A stretch of 58,895 bases of DNA from Lampropedia cohaerens (GTDB lineage: Bacteria; Pseudomonadota; Gammaproteobacteria; Burkholderiales; Burkholderiaceae_C), in NCBI RefSeq assembly GCF_001005215.1, contig NZ_LBNQ01000005.1:1-58895 (forward strand), given 5' to 3'. Under the pieces are notes generated by a model. The model was not told where the DNA came from. It saw only the letters and a program-made list of their open reading frames with translations, and made no database searches. Numbering within the stretch: the stretch's first letter is position 1; each line of letters opens with the position of its first letter. A program made the translations under genes and the position numbers. Below, one piece after another: positions 28,837 to 38,936 of this stretch.

Positions 28837-29853
28837 TCAAAAACGGTGCCGCAGACCGACTGCCAGACCTACGCGGGAATCCTTGCCACTGGCAGGAACG
28901 AGCGCATCCGAGAACTTGGTGTAGTCAATGCCGATGTAGGGCTGGGTACGCTTGGAGAGGTAGTACTCGGCCGTCAGAATACCGGCTGTGCGCTTCCCAC
29001 TGATGTTGCTGATATCGCTTTTGGTGTGCAGCATTTCACCAAGCAACTTCATGCTGGATGAAACGTCATAGCCAAACCCGACCGCATAGGTCTTGTCTTC
29101 ACGATTCGTGACATCGTTCTTGTGTCCGAGATAAAAGGCGTGGAGCTTGATCGCGTTGAACTGGTAGGTGCCGCCAAGCGAATAGCTCTTGCGTTTGGCA
29201 TCGGTCGTTTCGATGCTGGGCTTTTCCTGCATGTAGGCGCCTCCAAACTGCCAGTTCGCGCCTTTGTAGACCAAGGCGGCTCCAAGTGGATAGCTCGTCT
29301 TACTCTTGCTGTTGTCAATCACACCCATTGCGCTGACGACAAAGCCGCCAATCTGGTGTGTGTAGCGCACCGAGCTGTCATAGCGCGGCGTGTACTGTGC
29401 ACCCACGTAGTAGGCCCATTCCGGATAGTTGGCAACGTCCAGTGCGTCAATGCCGTTGAAGGCCAGAAACTCATGGATCATTCCATATTGACGTCCAATG
29501 GTGATTTGGCCCAAGGACTTGCTCTTGAGGCCAACGGATGTGAGGCGGTTGAAGTAACGAGAGCCATCACCAGCGGCGCCGGTAGTAGGATCTAGCCCGA
29601 TCTCCATGGCAAAGATGGCCTGCAGATCGTCACTGAGTGTTTCATTGCCTCGAAAGCCCAATCGGGATGCAGTGCGTGAACCGTTGGACAGCTTGGTGCT
29701 GCTGTCAGCGGAGGCATCCGTGTTGTTGGTGTAGCGGATCCCCGCATCAACTAAGCCATAAATGGCAACTGAGGAGCCTGCCTGCGCAAACAGTGCTGAT
29801 GACAGCACCGAGCCTGCGAGGATCACAGGATATTGCTTGAGTTTCAGAGACAT
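28837..29853 (-). CDS. Gram-negative outer-membrane porin
   Basis: General porin of the betaproteobacterial trimeric type, 338 residues. It has a signal peptide (MSLKLKQYPVILAGSVLSSA to FAQA), the mature start SSVAIYGLVDAGIRYTN, the eyelet-loop region after GLDPTTGAAGDGSRYFNR, and a C-terminal Phe (VGLAVGLRHRF) needed for outer-membrane insertion. The start at 29853 has AAGGAA upstream. As the last island gene, it probably gives passage to the island's substrates. Confidence 0.92.
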   Translation of the reverse strand: MSLKLKQYPVILAGSVLSSALFAQAGSSVAIYGLVDAGIRYTNNTDASADSSTKLSNGSRTASRLGFRGNETLSDDLQAIFAMEIGLDPTTGAAGDGSRYFNRLTSVGLKSKSLGQITIGRQYGMIHEFLAFNGIDALDVANYPEWAYYVGAQYTPRYDSSVRYTHQIGGFVVSAMGVIDNSKSKTSYPLGAALVYKGANWQFGGAYMQEKPSIETTDAKRKSYSLGGTYQFNAIKLHAFYLGHKNDVTNREDKTYAVGFGYDVSSSMKLLGEMLHTKSDISNISGKRTAGILTAEYYLSKRTQPYIGIDYTKFSDALVPASGKDSRVGLAVGLRHRF

Positions 29854-29956
29854 GGGAGGGTTCCTTCTTCCGTGAGGCACACAAAGAGGTTTTGGATTTT
29901 CATGCCCAAAACTTCTCCGCATGGCTTTTGACTTTCATCGAATGGTGATGCGTTCA

Positions 29957-29971
29957 TGACCAAATTGGTCA
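29957..29971. promoter_or_regulatory. Palindromic operator-like site upstream of porin
   Basis: TGACCAAATTGGTCA is a perfect dyad about 105 bases upstream of the porin start. Sites of this form bind GntR, MarR or LysR-type regulators. The regulator is unknown. Confidence 0.45.
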
Positions 29972-30009
29972 GGAAGATGGCCAGCAAAAAACATGCCAAT
30001 TCACGGTTT

Positions 30010-30035
30010 AAATCATTTGAAATTTCAAATGATTT
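30010..30035. promoter_or_regulatory. 26-base perfect AT-rich palindrome
   Basis: AAATCATTTGAAA with its exact reverse complement directly abutting, followed on the plus strand by a pyrimidine tract. It could be an operator for the porin or a recombination-end feature. As a terminator it would lack a loop. Confidence 0.45.
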
Positions 30036-30079
30036 TCTGTTCTTTTTCTCTTGGTTGGTACAGTGTGAAGAACGCGGGA

Positions 30080-30129
30080 AGGCCTGTGCACCGATTGCGA
30101 CCATCTGTTCGCAATCGGTGCACGGGCCT
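30080..30129. repeat. Large hairpin near right island end
   Basis: Arms of 21 bases with one mismatch (TGCACCGATTGCGA core, 14 bp perfect) around an 8-base loop. It lies 48 bases beyond the fghA stop and 70 bases from the right 81-bp repeat. No T-run follows on the minus strand, so it is not a classic terminator. Confidence 0.7.
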
Positions 30130-30176
30130 GACTAGGCAGAGAGCGTACTGGACGGTTGCTGGGTGTGCCCGCCGAC

Positions 30177-31016
30177 TCAGCGCGGATTCGCAAATGCTGC
30201 TGCGTGGTGCGCGAAATGGTCTTCCATGAAACTGGCGATGAAGTAATAGCTGTGGTCGTAGCCCGGCTGCATGCGCAGCGTGATGGGGTGGCCCGCCGCC
30301 TCGCAGGCAGCCTGCAGCAGCTGGGGACGCAGCTGTTCAGCGAGGAATTCATCTGCCTCGCCCTGGTCGACCAGCAGGGGCAGACGTTCCTTGGCGGTCG
30401 CGATCAGCGCCGTGGCATCCCAGTTCAGCCATTGTTCACGGTCATTGCCGAGATAGGCCGCCAGTGCCTTCTGACCCCAGGGAACCTGGCTGGGTGCCAC
30501 GATGGGCGAGAACGCAGATACCGACCGGTAGCGGCCGGGGTTGCGCAAGGCCGTGACGAGCGCACCATGGCCGCCCATGGAGTGGCCAAAGATGCCGCGC
30601 ACGTCCGTGGCTGGAAAGTGCTGCTCAATCAGCGCGGGCAATTCCTCGGCCACATAGCGCTGCATCTGGTAATGCGTGGCCCAGGGCGCCTGCGTGGCAT
30701 CGACATAGAAGCCGGCGCCCTGGCCCAGGTCGTAGGCGGGGTCGTCTGCCACGCCCTCGCCGCGCGGGCTGCTGTCCGGCGCGACGACAATGATGCCGTG
30801 GCGCGCGGCGTACTGCTGTGCGCCGGCCTTGGTGATGAAGTTCTGCTCGGTGCACGTCAGCCCAGACAGCCAGTACAGCACCGGGCAGCGCTGGCCCTGC
30901 AGTGCGGCAGGAGGCAGATAGACCGCCACTTTCATCGTGCAGTTCAGTGTGGTGGAGGCGTGTTGCCAGACTTCCTGGCGGCCGCCAAAGCTGGCGTGTT
31001 GTTCGATGCGTTGCAT
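30177..31016 (-). CDS. fghA: S-formylglutathione hydrolase
   Basis: Serine hydrolase of 279 residues, the last step of glutathione-dependent formaldehyde oxidation (S-formylglutathione to formate and glutathione). The nucleophile is Ser146 (GHSMGG), with Asp222 (GEADEF) and His254 (GYDHSYYF). AGGAG precedes the ATG. It lies at the end of the frmR-adhC-methyltransferase operon. The last residues (FANPR) differ from the relic at 4898-4994 (LRA), so the C-terminal tail appears to come from the inserted island. The catalytic residues are intact. Confidence 0.95.
   Translation of the reverse strand: MQRIEQHASFGGRQEVWQHASTTLNCTMKVAVYLPPAALQGQRCPVLYWLSGLTCTEQNFITKAGAQQYAARHGIIVVAPDSSPRGEGVADDPAYDLGQGAGFYVDATQAPWATHYQMQRYVAEELPALIEQHFPATDVRGIFGHSMGGHGALVTALRNPGRYRSVSAFSPIVAPSQVPWGQKALAAYLGNDREQWLNWDATALIATAKERLPLLVDQGEADEFLAEQLRPQLLQAACEAAGHPITLRMQPGYDHSYYFIASFMEDHFAHHAAAFANPR
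30199..30279. repeat. 81-bp direct repeat, right copy (attR-like)
   Basis: Identical to 4914-4994. It lies inside the intact fghA, spanning the catalytic-His motif and ending six codons before the stop. Confidence 0.9.
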
Positions 31017-31031
31017 GTTCGGCTCCTTGTT

Positions 31032-33100
<2,069 letters not shown>

Positions 33101-33154
33101 GAAGATTCCGTATGAATGACGCCGCATCGGGCGGCATGGGTTGAATGCTCTCAA

Positions 33155-33174
33155 ATACTATGGGGGAGTATAGT
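33155..33174 (-). promoter_or_regulatory. FrmR operator and promoter
   Basis: ATACTATGGGGGAGTATAGT has a G-tract flanked by AT-rich inverted arms, the usual form of CsoR/RcnR/FrmR sites. On the minus strand it overlaps a TATACT -10 (33167-33172). It lies 55 bases upstream of the frmR start. Confidence 0.75.
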
Positions 33175-33489
33175 TTATGGGCGGAAAAATGCAAGTGCTC
33201 CGGTGCAAGGCTTGCGCCGGCGAGGCAACAGCACAGGCTGTCCATGCTTCTCGGTGCGGCAGCACGTTGCGCCGAGTCAGGAACGCACCGCCATTGCCTG
33301 CAACGTCTTTGGCACAACTGCTATCGCCGCTGGGTGGCAGGGCGCACGCCTCTCCTGCGCAGGCATGGCGCGCCAGCGAGGCGGACGCTGCGCAGGTTGC
33401 AAGCGAACACCTGGGCATGTCGCACCACTTGTGCGGTGCGCAGTGGCGGGGAGCTGCCCAAGGGGACGAAAAATCCGAAAGGGAAGGGC
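33175..33489. other. Intergenic stretch without recognised features
   Basis: About 315 GC-rich bases between the frmR promoter and the 3' end of the histidine kinase gene. Open frames exist on both strands but show no family similarity and no ribosome sites. Confidence 0.5.
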
Positions 33490-34926
33490 TTACGCGGGGT
33501 GGCTGGCGGCTGCGGCTGGTGCGGCCGCTTCCGTGTTGACGGCGGGCAGCGGAATCGTCGCCTGGACGGTGGTGCCGGCGCCGGGGCGGGACTCCACCAC
33601 CAGTTGCCCGCCGAGGGCCTCGACCCGGTGGCGCATGCCGCGAATGCCGTGTGTGGCGGTGCTGACGCTGTCGGGCTCAAAACCCTGCCCATCATCGCTG
33701 ATGCTGACCAGCAGGTGTTTGGGGTAGCGATGCACGATGGTCTTGACGGTACTGGCCTTGGCGTACTTGGAGATATTGGTCAGCGCCTCCTGAACGATGC
33801 GGTAGACAGTCAGCTCCAGGTTGCGATCGCCCAGATCCAGATCCTCATGGTCGGACTGGATCTGCAGCTCGGTGCGTCGGGAGAACTCCTGCAGCAGGTT
33901 GTCCAGCGCAGCGTTCAAGCCCAGGGTATTGAGGGAGGAGGGGCGCAAGTCTTCGACGATGCGGCGTTTGAGGGCGATGACCTGGTTGAGCGTCTCGGTC
34001 AGATGCGCGACGCGCTCGGCGATCACCTCGTTCTTCATGTCAATGCGTGGGCGCAGCCGTGCGATGTCGAGCTTGGCGGCTGTCAGCAGCGCGCCCAGCT
34101 CATCATGCAGTTCATTGGCGAGGTGGCTGCGTTCGTGCTCGCGCACCTGCTGCAGGTAGGAGGCCAGCTCCGATAGCGATGCCGTGCGCTGGCGTACCAG
34201 CCGCTCCAATGCGTCGCGCTCACGCTCCAGGTGCTTCTGCACCAGCATGTCCTCGGCCTTGCGCGCACTGATCTGGCGAAGATAGAGCCAGAACGCCACC
34301 AGCGCGACCAGCGTGAGCAGCGCCACGCCCACGCGTGAGATGCCCAGAAAGCCTTGCAAGGTCTCACGCGACTGCATTTTTTTGTCATCCTGGTAGGCCA
34401 GCAGTTGCTGGCTCAGGGTCGCAGGGCGCTGGAACAGGCCGCTTGAGCGGTCACTGCTGAGCAGGAACTCCAGCGCTTCCATGCGATTTTGCTGGTAGAG
34501 CCGCAGGGCCAGCTCCATCTCCGTGATCTGGTAGACCACTTCATCGCGTAGTTCCAGCGCCGCCTCCCGATCCAGTCCTTGCTCCATCGCTGCCAGTTCG
34601 AGTTGCTCGATGTCCGAGGACAGCGACTGCAGCGCCTGTCTGTGTTGCTCGAGCAGTGACTCGTCGTCGGAGAGTAGGTAGCTGCGCAGGCTGGCCTGGG
34701 CAATGAACAGCGACTGCGTCAGCTTGTAGAGCGCGGTGCGGTGCTCCTGCAAGCCATAGTCGGTTTCCGCGGCCTTGCGTGCGCCCTGGTACGCATACTC
34801 ATTGAGGCCCAGGAAGGCGATCGCCACGCAAACCGCCATGGCAAACAGCACCCTCGGATCAAGCATTTTCCTGCGCGGCGGCAGAGCGCGCCGGTCAGCG
34901 GCTGCGGGGCGGGGGGATTCGGTCAT
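33490..34926 (-). CDS. Membrane sensor histidine kinase, NarL/HisKA_3 type
   Basis: Sensor kinase of 478 residues. The first membrane segment (VLFAMAVCVAIAFLGL) and a second near 200 (VGVALLTLVALVAFWLYL) bracket a periplasmic helical CHASE3-like domain. A coiled coil, the HisKA_3 phosphoacceptor (LANELHDELGALL, His in ELHDE) and the HATPase core (VQEALTNISKYA, ISDDGQGF, GIRGMRHRVEALGG) follow. The start at 34926 (MTESPRP) is the best guess; 34968 and farther upstream are possible. It is divergent from the response regulator gene and is presumably its partner. Confidence 0.88.
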   Translation of the reverse strand: MTESPRPAAADRRALPPRRKMLDPRVLFAMAVCVAIAFLGLNEYAYQGARKAAETDYGLQEHRTALYKLTQSLFIAQASLRSYLLSDDESLLEQHRQALQSLSSDIEQLELAAMEQGLDREAALELRDEVVYQITEMELALRLYQQNRMEALEFLLSSDRSSGLFQRPATLSQQLLAYQDDKKMQSRETLQGFLGISRVGVALLTLVALVAFWLYLRQISARKAEDMLVQKHLERERDALERLVRQRTASLSELASYLQQVREHERSHLANELHDELGALLTAAKLDIARLRPRIDMKNEVIAERVAHLTETLNQVIALKRRIVEDLRPSSLNTLGLNAALDNLLQEFSRRTELQIQSDHEDLDLGDRNLELTVYRIVQEALTNISKYAKASTVKTIVHRYPKHLLVSISDDGQGFEPDSVSTATHGIRGMRHRVEALGGQLVVESRPGAGTTVQATIPLPAVNTEAAAPAAAASHPA

Positions 34927-35235
34927 GGCGCGAAGCAGATAGCGGTGGCAAGGAGCCAAACGTACCATGGTTTTCTGGCCGTTGACGTAGGCCAGCGCTG
35001 GTTGTTGGGTTACGCGGTCCGGCGTTGCCAATGCAACATAGCGTTTCTTCTTACGTCGCTGTCTGACAAGCTCAAGCACAATTTGCTGAACAAAAAGAGT
35101 GGTACTGTCTGTCGGACGGAGTAGGGCCGCCCACTGGGCGGATGGCGTTTTCGCTGCATGTTTGCGGCACCGGCAGTGCTGTTTCTGGTCCGAGTCAGGC
35201 AACGTTTATCTGGCAGTTTTTTTCGGAGAGGTTTC
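34927..35235. other. Divergent promoter region of two-component genes
   Basis: About 310 bases. It may include a longer N-terminus of the kinase, whose frame stays open to 35202, but no similarity supports this. The promoters of both genes must lie here. Confidence 0.4.
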
Positions 35236-35868
35236 ATGATCACAGTTGGCATCGTGGATGACCACGCCATCGTCCGTTCAGGTCTGCGCCAGTTCCTTGC
35301 CGAGCATGTAGATATACGTGTTGTCGGCGAGGCCGCATCGGGGCGCGCCGCCATCGATCTGGTGCGCAAGGAGCAGATCGATGTGCTGATCATGGACATT
35401 GCCATGCCCGATCAGAATGGCCTGGACGTGCTGGCCATGCTGCGCGCCAAGGCACCGGACATGGGCGTGCTGATTCTCAGCGGATACCCTGAGGAGCACT
35501 ACGCCGTCAACCTGATTCGCCAGGGGGCAAGTGGCTATCTCAACAAGGAGTGCGATCCTGCGGAAATCGTCGAGGCGATTCGCGTTATCTCGCTGGGCAA
35601 GCGCTACATCAGCCCCGGCGTGGCCGACCTGCTGGCGCAGCGGCTGGGCAAGGAGGATGAATCACTGCCGCATGAGCAGCTCTCCGAGCGCGAGTTTCAG
35701 GTCTTTCTCAAGCTCGCCAAGGGCAGAACGGCGGGTGCCATTGCCGAGGAGCTCTCGCTGAGCGTAAAGACCGTCAGCACCTACCGCACCCGTCTGATGA
35801 CGAAGATGGCGCTGAACTCCAACAGCGACCTGACCTATTACGCGCTCAAGAACGGCCTGCTGGACTGA
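35236..35868 (+). CDS. Response regulator, NarL/LuxR type
   Basis: DNA-binding response regulator of 210 residues. The receiver shows acidic Asp8/Asp9 (VDDHAIVRSG), phosphoacceptor Asp54 (VLIMDIAMPDQNG) and Lys near 105 (GYLNKE). The C-terminal LuxR helix-turn-helix is ELSLSVKTVSTYRTRLMTKM. GGAGAGG precedes the start at 35236. The targets are unknown. Confidence 0.93.
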   Translation: MITVGIVDDHAIVRSGLRQFLAEHVDIRVVGEAASGRAAIDLVRKEQIDVLIMDIAMPDQNGLDVLAMLRAKAPDMGVLILSGYPEEHYAVNLIRQGASGYLNKECDPAEIVEAIRVISLGKRYISPGVADLLAQRLGKEDESLPHEQLSEREFQVFLKLAKGRTAGAIAEELSLSVKTVSTYRTRLMTKMALNSNSDLTYYALKNGLLD

Positions 35869-35902
35869 GCAAGCAGCCACTGCCAACGGCAGCGCACAAA
35901 AC

Positions 35903-35936
35903 AAAAGGGACAGGCTTTGTAAAACCTGTCCCTTTT
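35903..35936. terminator. Bidirectional intrinsic terminator
   Basis: A 12-bp perfect stem (AAAAGGGACAGG with CCTGTCCCTTTT) and a 10-base loop. It ends the response-regulator gene on the plus strand and the tRNA-Asn on the minus strand. Confidence 0.92.
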
Positions 35937-35943
35937 CCAATTC

Positions 35944-36019
35944 TGGCTCCCCGACCTGGGCTCGAACCAGGGACCTGCGGATTAACAGTCCGTCGCTCTA
36001 CCGACTGAGCTATCGGGGA
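35944..36019 (-). tRNA. tRNA-Asn (GUU), copy 1
   Basis: 76 bases including an encoded CCA. The acceptor stem TCCCCGA pairs with TCGGGGA, the anticodon loop reads CTGTTAA (anticodon GTT), and the T-loop is GGTTCGAGCC. A TATAAT (36032-36037 on the minus strand) lies just upstream. The sequence is identical to the copy at 36263-36338. Confidence 0.98.
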
Positions 36020-36262
36020 AAGAAGCCCGTGATTATATATCGAAAAAATCGTGTGCAGAACGCCGCGCATTCCGCCATCACCGAAGCTGGCAGCGGTCAT
36101 GCTTGTCAGCTTTGGCACTGCCAAACAGCGATGGACCCAGGCGAGACCGACGTTCCCGAACCCCATTCACATCAAACCACAGTAAAAAATGGCAGTTGAT
36201 GCGCGGCAACGCACTTTTTGTATCGGGTACTGCCAACTCTCTGCTATGATGCGCGGCTTCTT

Positions 36263-36338
36263 TCCCCGATAGCTCAGTCGGTAGAGCGACGGACTGTTAA
36301 TCCGCAGGTCCCTGGTTCGAGCCCAGGTCGGGGAGCCA
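36263..36338 (+). tRNA. tRNA-Asn (GUU), copy 2
   Basis: Identical in all 76 bases to the minus-strand copy, in head-to-head arrangement with 243 bases between. A TATGAT -10 box is at 36245-36250. Encoded CCA. Confidence 0.98.
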
Positions 36339-36346
36339 GTACAAGC

Positions 36347-36374
36347 AAAAAGCACCAGGCCTGGTGCTTTTTTT
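36347..36374 (+). terminator. tRNA-Asn terminator
   Basis: Perfect palindrome AAAAAGCACCAGG/CCTGGTGCTTTTT followed by further T residues, eight bases past the tRNA end. Overlapping hairpin halves give a strong Rho-independent terminator. Confidence 0.9.
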
Positions 36375-36420
36375 GCGCCCATCCAGCGTGCACCAGCAGT
36401 TGTGCGGCATCCTGAGCATC

Positions 36421-37020
36421 ATGGCCACCACATTGGCGCGTGCGGCGCACAGCGAAATCATCATCAAAAAAAGCCGCTTCATCGGCTGCGTGCAGCCTGT
36501 CTCCGGGCGGGCGCAGGCGCAGGAGGTTGTTGCGGCGCTGTGGCGTGCGCATCCCCAGGCGCGCCACGTATGCTGGGCGCTGATGGCAGGCGGGCAATCG
36601 GCGGCCAATGACGATGGCGAGCCCAGCGGTACGGCCGGCAGGCCGATGCTGGAGGTGCTGCGCCACCACCAGCTCGACGGAGTGCTCGCCACCGTAGTGC
36701 GCTACTTCGGGGGCATCAAGCTGGGAGCTGGCGGTCTGGTGCGTGCCTACACCGACGCCGTTGCGCAGGCGCTGGCGGGGGCGGAGAAGGTGCTGCTGCA
36801 GCGCCAGTGGCAGTGGCTGCTGCGTGCCGACTACGCGCATGAGAACACCATCCGGCATGTGGCCGCCCAGCATGGTGCAACCATCGTGTCGGTCGACTAT
36901 GGTCAACAAGTGATGCTGCGCATCTCGGTACTGGAGGCGCAGGCCCAACCCTTGCGCCAAGCCATCGACAATGCCACCCAGGGCGGTGTGCATTGGCAGG
37001 AAGGCCACGCCTTAGCGTGA
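36421..37020 (+). CDS. yigZ: YigZ/IMPACT-family protein
   Basis: Protein of 199 residues. The UPF0029/IMPACT N-terminal domain is recognisable (KSRFIGCVQPV, ANDDGEPSGTAGRPMLEVLR, YFGGIKLGAGGLVRAY), followed by the DUF1949 C-terminal domain (HVAAQHGATIVSVDYGQQVMLRISV). The bacterial function is uncertain, with roles near translation stress proposed. The start at 36421 (MATTLARA) is chosen by alignment with the family. Confidence 0.88.
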   Translation: MATTLARAAHSEIIIKKSRFIGCVQPVSGRAQAQEVVAALWRAHPQARHVCWALMAGGQSAANDDGEPSGTAGRPMLEVLRHHQLDGVLATVVRYFGGIKLGAGGLVRAYTDAVAQALAGAEKVLLQRQWQWLLRADYAHENTIRHVAAQHGATIVSVDYGQQVMLRISVLEAQAQPLRQAIDNATQGGVHWQEGHALA

Positions 37021-37031
37021 ACAGGTTCTGA
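37018..37031. repeat. Fragment of MITE-like repeat end
   Basis: GTGAACAGGTTCTG is the reverse of the terminal repeat seen at 42035. It abuts the yigZ stop. The rest of the element is not recognisable. Confidence 0.4.
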
Positions 37032-37174
37032 GAGGCACGCGGCTGTAACGCAGGTGACGAAAACGGCCGCGTTCTGCGGGCGCGCCCCGTTGCCCTGGGG
37101 CAGGGGCGCGGCTAGCCTGTATGGACCGGGCTGCGCGCATGCGTTGCCTGCCCCTCTTTCCCGGAGTCCATGCC

Positions 37175-38896
37175 ATGCCTTTGCACGATGCGTTCTGGCC
37201 CGAGCGCGTGCCGCGTCACGTCCCTGCAATTGCCACTTCCGTCTGGCACAACCTCGCGGTGAGTGCGGCGCGCTACCCCGACAAGGCTGCGCTGGTGTTC
37301 TTCGGCACCGTCACTACCTATGCGCAGCTGGCTGGGCAGGCCGAGCAGCTGGCTGCTTACCTGTACCAGCTGGGCGTGCAAAAGGGCGCGCGCGTCATCG
37401 TTTTCATGCAGAACTGCCCCCAACTGGTGATTGCGCACTACGCCATCCTGCGCGCCAACGCGGTGGTGGTGCCGGTCAACCCGATGAACCTTGCCGAGGA
37501 GCTGGCCCACTACATCCGCGACTCCGGCGCGTCGGTGGCGCTGTGCACCGCAGACCTCGCACCGCAGCTGGTCCAGGCTGCCAATGCGGTCGGGGCTGAG
37601 GGAGATCCGTCGCTGCAGCATCTGATCGTGACTGCATTCACCGATGCGTTCGATCCACAGGCAATGGGCGATGACGCGCCGCCTGCGGCATGGCGGGACT
37701 GGCTGTGTGGCGCGCCTGACGGCGCCATGCTGCAAGAAGGCCGCCACCATGCCTGGCGTGAGGCACTGGCATGCAGCGCGCCACCGCCGCCGCACACTGC
37801 GGGTCCGGCCGATCTGGCCGTGTTGCCCTACACCAGCGGAACCACGGGGCTGCCCAAAGGCTGCATGCATCCGCACCGCAGCATCCAGCACAACGTGGTG
37901 GGCGCTGCGCTGTGGGGGCAGCAGACCATGCAGGCCGTGTCACTGTCGGTAGTGCCGATGTTTCACATCACCGGCATGGTGGTGGTCATGCACGGCAGCA
38001 TCTACCTGGGGGCTACGCAAATCCTGATGCCCCGCTGGGACAGGGAGCTGGCGGGGCGGCTGATTTCTAAATGGAAAGTGACGACGTGGACCAACATTCC
38101 GACGATGGTCATTGATCTGCTGGCCAGCCCCAATATCGCCGATTTCGATCTTGGCAGCCTCGAACACATCGGCGGCGGCGGTGCCGCCATGCCGCAAGCT
38201 GTTGCCCAGCGCCTGCAGGGTCAGTTCGGACTGGCGTATGTGGAAGGCTACGGGCTGACCGAGACCGCCGCGCCCACCCACAGCAATCCGCACCACCGGC
38301 CCAAGCAGCAGTGTCTGGGCATTCCCATCATCGGTACCTGCGCGTGCATTGTCGACCCCGATACCCTGGCGGTATTGCCGCCCGGCGCCCAAGGGGAAAT
38401 TCTGGTGCATGGCCCCCAGGTATTCGATGGCTACTGGCGTAACCAGGCAGCCACCGATGCGGCTTTTGTGACACTGGAGGGCAGGCGATTCTTTCGCACC
38501 GGCGATCTGGGCCATATGGACGAGGAGGGCTATTTCTTTTTGACCGACCGGCTCAAGCGCATGATCAATGCTTCTGGCTTCAAGGTATGGCCTGCCGAAG
38601 TCGAAGCTTTGATGTTCCGCCATCCTGCTGTGCAGGAAGCGTGCGTTATCGGCGCGCGCGATGCCTACCGCGGTGAGACGGTCAAGGCATTTGTCGTGCT
38701 ACGGCCAGGCCATGAGGCGCTCACGGAGGATGCCCTGATCGCATGGTGTCGCAACCACATGGCCGCCTACAAGGCGCCCCGGCTGGTGGAATTCGTCGAT
38801 GCGCTGCCCAAGAGTGGCAGTGGCAAGGTGATGTGGCGCGCGCTACAGCAGCGCCAGGAGGCGATCGATCGGCAAGGTGTGGCCGCGGGACCATGA
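37175..38896 (+). CDS. Long-chain acyl-CoA synthetase family protein
   Basis: AMP-forming ligase of 573 residues that activates a carboxylic acid to its CoA thioester. Motifs: YTSGTTGLPKGC for AMP binding, VEGYGLTETAAPTH, the hinge FFRTGDLGHMDEEGYFFLTDRLKRMI, and the catalytic Lys near the end (PKSGSGKVMWR). CGGAG lies upstream of the chosen start at 37175. It stands alone. The chain length or aromatic specificity cannot be read. Confidence 0.92.
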   Translation: MPLHDAFWPERVPRHVPAIATSVWHNLAVSAARYPDKAALVFFGTVTTYAQLAGQAEQLAAYLYQLGVQKGARVIVFMQNCPQLVIAHYAILRANAVVVPVNPMNLAEELAHYIRDSGASVALCTADLAPQLVQAANAVGAEGDPSLQHLIVTAFTDAFDPQAMGDDAPPAAWRDWLCGAPDGAMLQEGRHHAWREALACSAPPPPHTAGPADLAVLPYTSGTTGLPKGCMHPHRSIQHNVVGAALWGQQTMQAVSLSVVPMFHITGMVVVMHGSIYLGATQILMPRWDRELAGRLISKWKVTTWTNIPTMVIDLLASPNIADFDLGSLEHIGGGGAAMPQAVAQRLQGQFGLAYVEGYGLTETAAPTHSNPHHRPKQQCLGIPIIGTCACIVDPDTLAVLPPGAQGEILVHGPQVFDGYWRNQAATDAAFVTLEGRRFFRTGDLGHMDEEGYFFLTDRLKRMINASGFKVWPAEVEALMFRHPAVQEACVIGARDAYRGETVKAFVVLRPGHEALTEDALIAWCRNHMAAYKAPRLVEFVDALPKSGSGKVMWRALQQRQEAIDRQGVAAGP

Positions 38897-38936
38897 CGTG
38901 CGCTGCGGCATCGGGCGCATGCGCTGCGCAGGGCGT

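Larger units (their letters stand above)
29854..30176. other. Porin upstream region and right end of island
   Basis: No gene is seen. It is strongly AT-rich around 29950-30060. It holds a 15-base palindrome (29957-29971), a 26-base perfect palindrome (30010-30035) and a large hairpin (30080-30129), then the stop of fghA. Confidence 0.6.
4995..30198. mobile_element. Putative 25-kb catabolic genomic island in fghA
   Basis: The segment lies between the two 81-bp repeats and holds only accessory catabolic, transport and regulatory genes (FeaR-like regulator, alcohol and aldehyde dehydrogenases, iac cluster, ABC and TRAP transporters, porin). The flanks are core genes: catalase on the left and the formaldehyde operon on the right. 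It looks poorer in G+C than the flanks. No integrase, transposase or relaxase was recognised inside, so the transfer mechanism is unknown. Insertion at the 3' end of a gene, restoring that gene with a new short tail, is typical of site-specific islands. Confidence 0.65.

Noticed and set aside
35903-36374. A hidden small RNA or gene between the tRNAs
   Set aside because: The spacer has only promoter-like boxes and no stable structure or frame; the strong hairpins belong to terminators.
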